From Flavobacteriales bacterium (GTDB lineage Bacteria; Bacteroidota; Bacteroidia; Flavobacteriales; Flavobacteriaceae): DNA of 64,000 nt. The notes beneath the pieces were generated by a model that saw nothing but the letters and a program-made list of their open reading frames with translations, was not told the DNA's origin and ran no database searches. The position numbers were made by a program, and so were the translations under genes. Below are positions 63,979 through 64,000 of this stretch, one piece after another; position 1 is the first letter of the stretch; every line of letters begins with the position of its first letter. Where the stretch lies: NCBI GenBank assembly GCA_013205245.1, contig JABMNH010000014.1, positions 62,001 through 126,000 on the forward strand, read 5' to 3'.

Positions 63979-64000
63979 ATAGATTTTTTTAGTTTTGCAA

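Noticed and set aside
1-64000. tRNA, rRNA or CRISPR arrays
   Set aside because: I saw no cloverleaf with a GTTCRA arm, no rRNA-like conserved blocks, and no regularly spaced repeats with spacers.

Overview
The window reads as a chromosomal segment of a low-GC member of the Bacteroidota, most likely family Flavobacteriaceae. The evidence is the recurring -7 promoter motif TAnnTTTG, a SusC/SusD pair, many lipobox lipoproteins, a YgcG/TPM pair, DUF1573 and FN3 lipoproteins, and the typical core gene set. TGA is a normal stop codon here. I found no tRNA, rRNA or CRISPR array.

Region 1 (1-32.6 kb) is conserved chromosome. It holds the end of one TPM protein and a complete second one, a J-domain/KTSC protein, valS, DUF1573, an exported aspartyl protease, an aminotransferase and murB. 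An OmpA-family gene is broken by one in-frame TGA. Next come an EF-G paralogue without the catalytic histidine, a glycosyltransferase without a canonical start, an ECF sigma factor, an Nramp-fold transporter without the metal motif, and lipA. A long leftward run carries tpx, dgkA, ftsK, a LolA-like gene, an LptF/G permease, ribB with a degenerate GTP cyclohydrolase II half, lpxK, a purine nucleoside phosphorylase and a glucosaminidase-like lipoprotein. An AhpC peroxiredoxin, lpdA, a LolC/E-type permease and a NamZ (DUF1343) lipoprotein follow.

Region 2 (about 32.6-58.6 kb) looks like an accessory island. It is more AT-rich by eye, has long non-coding flanks, and ends at a decayed IS3-family transposase. 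Almost everything in it is exported and cleaves amide or peptide bonds. Leftward genes are a MocR-linked aminotransferase, gamma-glutamyltranspeptidase, a DASS transporter, an AstE/AspA-like deacylase, an M14 peptidase, SusC, SusD, an M20 peptidase, an N-acyl-D-amino-acid deacylase, a lipoprotein glutamate racemase and an FN3 protein with an amidohydrolase-like tail. Rightward genes are a MocR/GabR-type regulator, a penicillin-acylase-family enzyme and a large M14 peptidase. Three promoter regions carry direct repeats of CATACCAAT spaced exactly 23 bp, which probably define the regulon. My reading is a SusCD-based utilisation locus for a polymer or peptide containing gamma-linked or N-acylated glutamate, including D-glutamate. 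Poly-gamma-glutamate is the leading candidate, but this is inference.

Region 3 (58.67-64 kb) returns to core metabolism. It has a four-subunit 2-oxoacid:ferredoxin oxidoreductase (delta, alpha, beta, gamma order) and a fused E1 alpha/beta 2-oxoacid dehydrogenase, which would work with lpdA in region 1.
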